64,000 nucleotides of DNA from Flavobacterium beibuense F44-8 (GTDB lineage Bacteria; Bacteroidota; Bacteroidia; Flavobacteriales; Flavobacteriaceae). This document shows positions 60,839 to 64,000 of the stretch, one piece after another. The DNA lies in contig NZ_JRLV01000019.1 in assembly GCF_000769915.1 (NCBI RefSeq), forward strand, positions 1 to 64,000. The letters are read 5' to 3'. The notes under the pieces were generated by a model that saw nothing but the letters and a program-made list of their open reading frames with translations, was not told the DNA's origin and searched no databases. The position numbers and the translations under genes are program-made. The stretch's first letter is position 1; the number at the start of each line of letters is the position of its first letter.

Positions 60839-62761
60839 ATGAAAAAAAATACTGTATCAGCTTTAATGCTTTTGTCGATCGGGTTAATGGCAGGTTTTTC
60901 TGCTTCAGCTCAAAGTACGCCAGAGCAAAGAGCTAAGATAGTTAGCCACTACAATCAGGCTGAAGTTAAAAAAGTAATTGAAGGGCTTGAAGAGGAGAAT
61001 TTGAGAAGTTATGAGAGAGCTCTTGAATTAGCGGAAGCGAATGGCTGGCCGTTAAGAGTTACTAATAAAAATGGTGTTGTTGCACGTTTAATGGGTGTTA
61101 CCTCTCATGATGAACCTATTTACAAGGCTTCTGATAATAATTTAGGGCAAAAAAGTAGTGCGGCGACTTCGATGGTTACACATATTAGAACCGGAGGAGA
61201 TATGGGTCTTGACCTTAATGGTTCGGGTATGCTTCTTGGGATGTGGGAAATTGAAGGTTGTTTAGATGATCATGAGCAGTTAGTTGGTAGAGTTACTATA
61301 GGTGATAATGCTGCGTTTAACGAAGAGGATTTTGAAGCTTCGGGTCACGCTACACACGTTGCCGGTACTCTTATTGGGTCTGGTGATGGTGATATTGGTG
61401 CCAGAGGACTTGCATATCAGGCAGACTTATTAGCTTATGAAGCTTCTTTTGATAATAATGAGGCTCTAAGTGCTGCAACAGATCCAAATATTGCGCTTCT
61501 TGTTTCTAACCACTCATATGGTATACCGTTAGAGAATGCAGCAAGCTGGATGCCTGGAGCATACTCTAGTGAAAGCCGTGCGTGGGATCTTATTCATTAT
61601 GCAGCTCCTTATTATCAGGCTGTAATATCTGCCGGTAATGATAGAACGGGTGAAACCAGTGATTTGCTTATTGGTAATAAAACATCTAAAAATGCTATTG
61701 TTGTTGCGGCGGTTAAGGGTGTAAGAGATGTTCTTGCAGATCGTGAAACTAATGATATTGTGATGACTTCTTTTAGTAGTTATGGTCCAACGGATGATAA
61801 GAGGGTTAAGCCGGATATTGCTATGAAAGGTGAAGGTGTTTATTCTTCATATCCTACTGCGGGTGGTGGTAGTGGTTATGCTACATTACAAGGTACTTCT
61901 ATGGCTTCACCTGGTGTAGCGGGTACTCTTATTTTGTTACAGGAACATTATTATGATACTAATGAGGAGTACATGCGTGCAGCTACTCTTAAAGCATTGA
62001 TGATTAATACTGCAGATGAAGCGGGTTCTTGGGATGGTCCGGATCATAAGTTTGGTTGGGGATTAATCAATGCTCAAAGAGCAGTAGAGGTTATTGATAA
62101 TAATGGAGTAAGCTCGCTTATAGAAGAGAATGTTTTAAATAATGGAGGTACATATACTAAGCAGGTAACTGTGCAGGGAATCCAGCCTTTAAAGGTAACT
62201 GTTGTTTGGACAGATCCTGCAGGTGCTACTTTGGAGCAGGCGAACCAAAATAATCCAAGACTTGTTAATGATATTGATGTAACGGTTAAAAAAGTGGGAG
62301 ATGTATTTCCTGTATATCCGTGGATGCTTTCTAATAATGTGTTAACACCTGCTGTAAGAGGTGATAATGATAGGGATAATGTTGAATATGTTGAGGTGAC
62401 TGATGTTACTCCTGGTGTTTATACTATTGAAATTAAACATAAAGGTAGTCTTAGTGGAGGTTCTCAGGCTTATTCGTTAGTAGTAAACGGTATAACAGAT
62501 GAACTAAATGTTGTAGATAATCAATTTAACAAGGTGGCTATTTATCCTAATCCTGCTACTGATGTTATTAATATTGATATGGGGTCGTTAGGTCAGCCAT
62601 CTGAGGGGAGTGTTGTTATGTATGATTTACAGGGGCGTATTGTAAGACAATTTGATTATGTAGTTAGTACTATAAATGTTTCTTCTCTTAATGCGGGTAT
62701 GTATGTTTTAAACATCAATTATGATGGTTATACAGAAACAAAAAAAGTAATAGTTAAATAA
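60839..62761 (+). CDS. T9SS-exported subtilisin-like (S8) protease with Glu at the usual Asp position
   Basis: 640 residues with a signal peptide (cut near FSASA-Q). The S8 domain spans about 115-430: His170 in SGHATHVAGT, the oxyanion Asn in VISAGNDRTG, and Ser354 in LQGTSMASPGVAG. The strand that normally carries the catalytic Asp (usually GIWDGG) reads LLGMWEIEGCLDDH, with Glu137 aligned to that Asp. A beta domain (VTVQGIQPLKVTVVWTDPAG) follows, then a type A T9SS sorting domain of ~75 residues (VAIYPNPATDVINID, YDLQGRIVRQF, LNAGMYVLNI). It should be secreted or surface-held. Activity may be reduced or altered if Glu137 is truly the third member of the triad. Confidence 0.9.
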   Translation: MKKNTVSALMLLSIGLMAGFSASAQSTPEQRAKIVSHYNQAEVKKVIEGLEEENLRSYERALELAEANGWPLRVTNKNGVVARLMGVTSHDEPIYKASDNNLGQKSSAATSMVTHIRTGGDMGLDLNGSGMLLGMWEIEGCLDDHEQLVGRVTIGDNAAFNEEDFEASGHATHVAGTLIGSGDGDIGARGLAYQADLLAYEASFDNNEALSAATDPNIALLVSNHSYGIPLENAASWMPGAYSSESRAWDLIHYAAPYYQAVISAGNDRTGETSDLLIGNKTSKNAIVVAAVKGVRDVLADRETNDIVMTSFSSYGPTDDKRVKPDIAMKGEGVYSSYPTAGGGSGYATLQGTSMASPGVAGTLILLQEHYYDTNEEYMRAATLKALMINTADEAGSWDGPDHKFGWGLINAQRAVEVIDNNGVSSLIEENVLNNGGTYTKQVTVQGIQPLKVTVVWTDPAGATLEQANQNNPRLVNDIDVTVKKVGDVFPVYPWMLSNNVLTPAVRGDNDRDNVEYVEVTDVTPGVYTIEIKHKGSLSGGSQAYSLVVNGITDELNVVDNQFNKVAIYPNPATDVINIDMGSLGQPSEGSVVMYDLQGRIVRQFDYVVSTINVSSLNAGMYVLNINYDGYTETKKVIVK

Positions 62762-62800
62762 TATTTTATTTAACAGGTTAAAAATATGTTAACAACTGAA

Positions 62801-62826
62801 AAACTGCCTTTTAGGCAGTTTTTTTT
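62801..62826 (+). terminator. Terminator after the protease gene
   Basis: AAACTGCCT-TTT-AGGCAGTTT followed by Ts. The remaining gap to 63003 is AT-rich and probably contains the promoter of the next gene; I could not place it with confidence. Confidence 0.85.
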
Positions 62827-63003
62827 GTTTTTACAAAAAACCTACGCAACCTTTTAACAAAAAAGGTATCTAATAACTATATGATTAGCAAATTCTTGAT
62901 AATGCAATTTTGCGTCTATTTAACATTATTATTCCGAAGTAATATTTGTTTTATTAATAAATTATTAAGAAGTTTGCGGTTAACTAACTCAAATTAATAA
63001 AGT

Positions 63004-64000
63004 ATGAGATCGAAGTTTACTTGGATTATGACGCTTTTAATGGCGTTGACAATTAATTTCTCTTTTGCGCAGGAGAAAGTAGTGAGTGGTACGGTGTCAG
63101 ATGCGACCGGCTCTCTTCCAGGCGCTAGCGTATTTGTAAAAGGGACTCAACGTAGTGCTCAAACAGACATTGATGGTAATTACTCTATCAAGGTTAATGT
63201 AGGGGAAACTCTTGAGTTTTCTTTTGTAGGATACGAAACCCAAACTGTTCAGGTTGGGGCGCAAAATTCTTATAGTGTTACACTTGTAGAAGGTGGTACA
63301 GTACTTACTACAGTTGTAAAAGACGTTTACCGTAGTATAACTAAGGAAAAGTCAGCTATGGCTGTTGCTGGTATTACAGCTGAGGCTATTGAGGATAGAG
63401 CGAATGCTTCTGTTCTTCAAAACTTACAAGGTCAGATAGCTGGTCTTAATATTGGTACAGGATCTGGGCAACCAGGTGCTGATAGTACAATCATTCTTCG
63501 CGGTATTGGTACAATTAATGGTAACGTAGAGCCGTTATTTGTTATTGATGGTGTACCGGTAGATGAAGATGGTTTTAGAAGTATTAACCAGAACGATATT
63601 GCTTCTGTTCAGGTTTATAAAGATGCTGCGGCAACTTCTATTTATGGTAATAGAGGTGCTAATGGTGTAATCGTTATTACTACTAAAAGAGGTGGTTATG
63701 ATGAGAAGATGGAGTTTAGGTATACATCACAGTTTGGTTACAGTGAACTTCAGCCGTTAAATATGGAGTTAATGAACTCAAAAGAGTTGCTAAGCTTCCA
63801 GAAAAGAGTTGGTGATGGTTTTGGAGCTTCTTTGTCTGATGCTGAGATTGATTTACTTTCTAAGCAAAACAATACTTATTGGTCAGATATATTCTTTAGA
63901 AAAGGTGTTACTCAGTCTCACAACTTGGCTATTACTACAGGTTCAAAGAATACAAATAACTTTACTTCTTTAAGTTACTTTGAGCAAGATGGTATTTTTA
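63004..64000 (+). CDS. SusC/RagA family TonB-dependent receptor (3' partial)
   Basis: The frame is open from the ATG at 63004 to the window edge (~332 residues seen). It has a signal peptide (MRSKFTWIMTLLMALTINFSFAQ), a carboxypeptidase-D-like domain (VSGTVSDATGSLPGASVFVKG, DIDGNYSI), then a plug domain with LQGQIAGLNIGTGSGQPGA, PLFVIDGVPVDEDGF and the SusC signature NRGANGVIIITTKRGG. The barrel begins about 20 residues later. A SusD partner would be expected downstream of the window. Substrate unknown; it may handle peptides, since the protease gene lies just upstream, but this is a guess. Confidence 0.92.
   Translation, partial: MRSKFTWIMTLLMALTINFSFAQEKVVSGTVSDATGSLPGASVFVKGTQRSAQTDIDGNYSIKVNVGETLEFSFVGYETQTVQVGAQNSYSVTLVEGGTVLTTVVKDVYRSITKEKSAMAVAGITAEAIEDRANASVLQNLQGQIAGLNIGTGSGQPGADSTIILRGIGTINGNVEPLFVIDGVPVDEDGFRSINQNDIASVQVYKDAAATSIYGNRGANGVIVITTKRGGYDEKMEFRYTSQFGYSELQPLNMELMNSKELLSFQKRVGDGFGASLSDAEIDLLSKQNNTYWSDIFFRKGVTQSHNLAITTGSKNTNNFTSLSYFEQDGIF

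Overview
The window looks like chromosome from a member of the Flavobacteriaceae (Bacteroidota). The DNA is AT-rich. It carries SusC/SusD pairs, type IX secretion (T9SS) cargo with gliding-type and type A C-terminal signals, a PorP/SprF partner protein, and lipoproteins with acidic export signals after the lipobox Cys. Several promoters fit the Bacteroidota pattern TTG - about 17-21 bases - TAnnTTTG, and Shine-Dalgarno sequences are largely absent. I see no rRNA, tRNA, insertion sequence, prophage block or CRISPR array.

Bases 1-4,700 hold the 3' part of a large SprB-repeat adhesin, its PorP/SprF-like partner and two small proteins. Bases 4,800-24,860 are a polysaccharide utilisation locus for (galacto/gluco)mannan. 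A minus-strand operon encodes SusC, SusD, an IPT-domain glycan-binding lipoprotein, a GH27 alpha-galactosidase and a GH5 endoglucanase-like enzyme. A cupin-AraC regulator follows, and then plus-strand genes for two GH26 mannanases, a sodium symporter, a GH130 mannosylglucose phosphorylase, a mannobiose/cellobiose 2-epimerase, galactokinase, GalT and a GH5_7 mannanase. The set is coherent: mannan is cut at the surface, galactose is trimmed off, oligosaccharides are imported, mannobiose is epimerised and then phosphorolysed, and galactose enters the Leloir pathway. A second minus-strand operon (33,373-38,124: CE2 esterase, sialate-O-acetylesterase-like esterase, GH3 glucosidase) may act on the same acetylated polymers.

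Bases 24,900-32,200 carry housekeeping genes and a thiamine salvage operon, thiM-thiE-thiD-tenA, preceded by a TPP riboswitch. A 16-base piece of the aptamer is repeated exactly over the thiM start codon. A complementary segment lies between the two copies, which suggests a simple competing-pair switch. Bases 38,400-40,400 hold a cluster of small proteins, two of them paralogous, with a SemiSWEET transporter. Next come a possible small RNA ending at an orphan terminator, a 1,242-residue lipoprotein that combines a calcineurin-like phosphatase, a kinase-like middle and an outer-membrane barrel, and a fused HD-phosphohydrolase/Pycsar-type membrane effector with no visible cyclase beside it.

Bases 49,000-63,000 contain a PLP enzyme, a LysM glucosaminidase, hemL, two small periplasmic proteins, an MbnP/MbnH-type copper-and-haem locus, lysS, lipB, rnhB and a T9SS-exported subtilisin in which Glu replaces the usual catalytic Asp. 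The window ends inside another SusC-like receptor gene.
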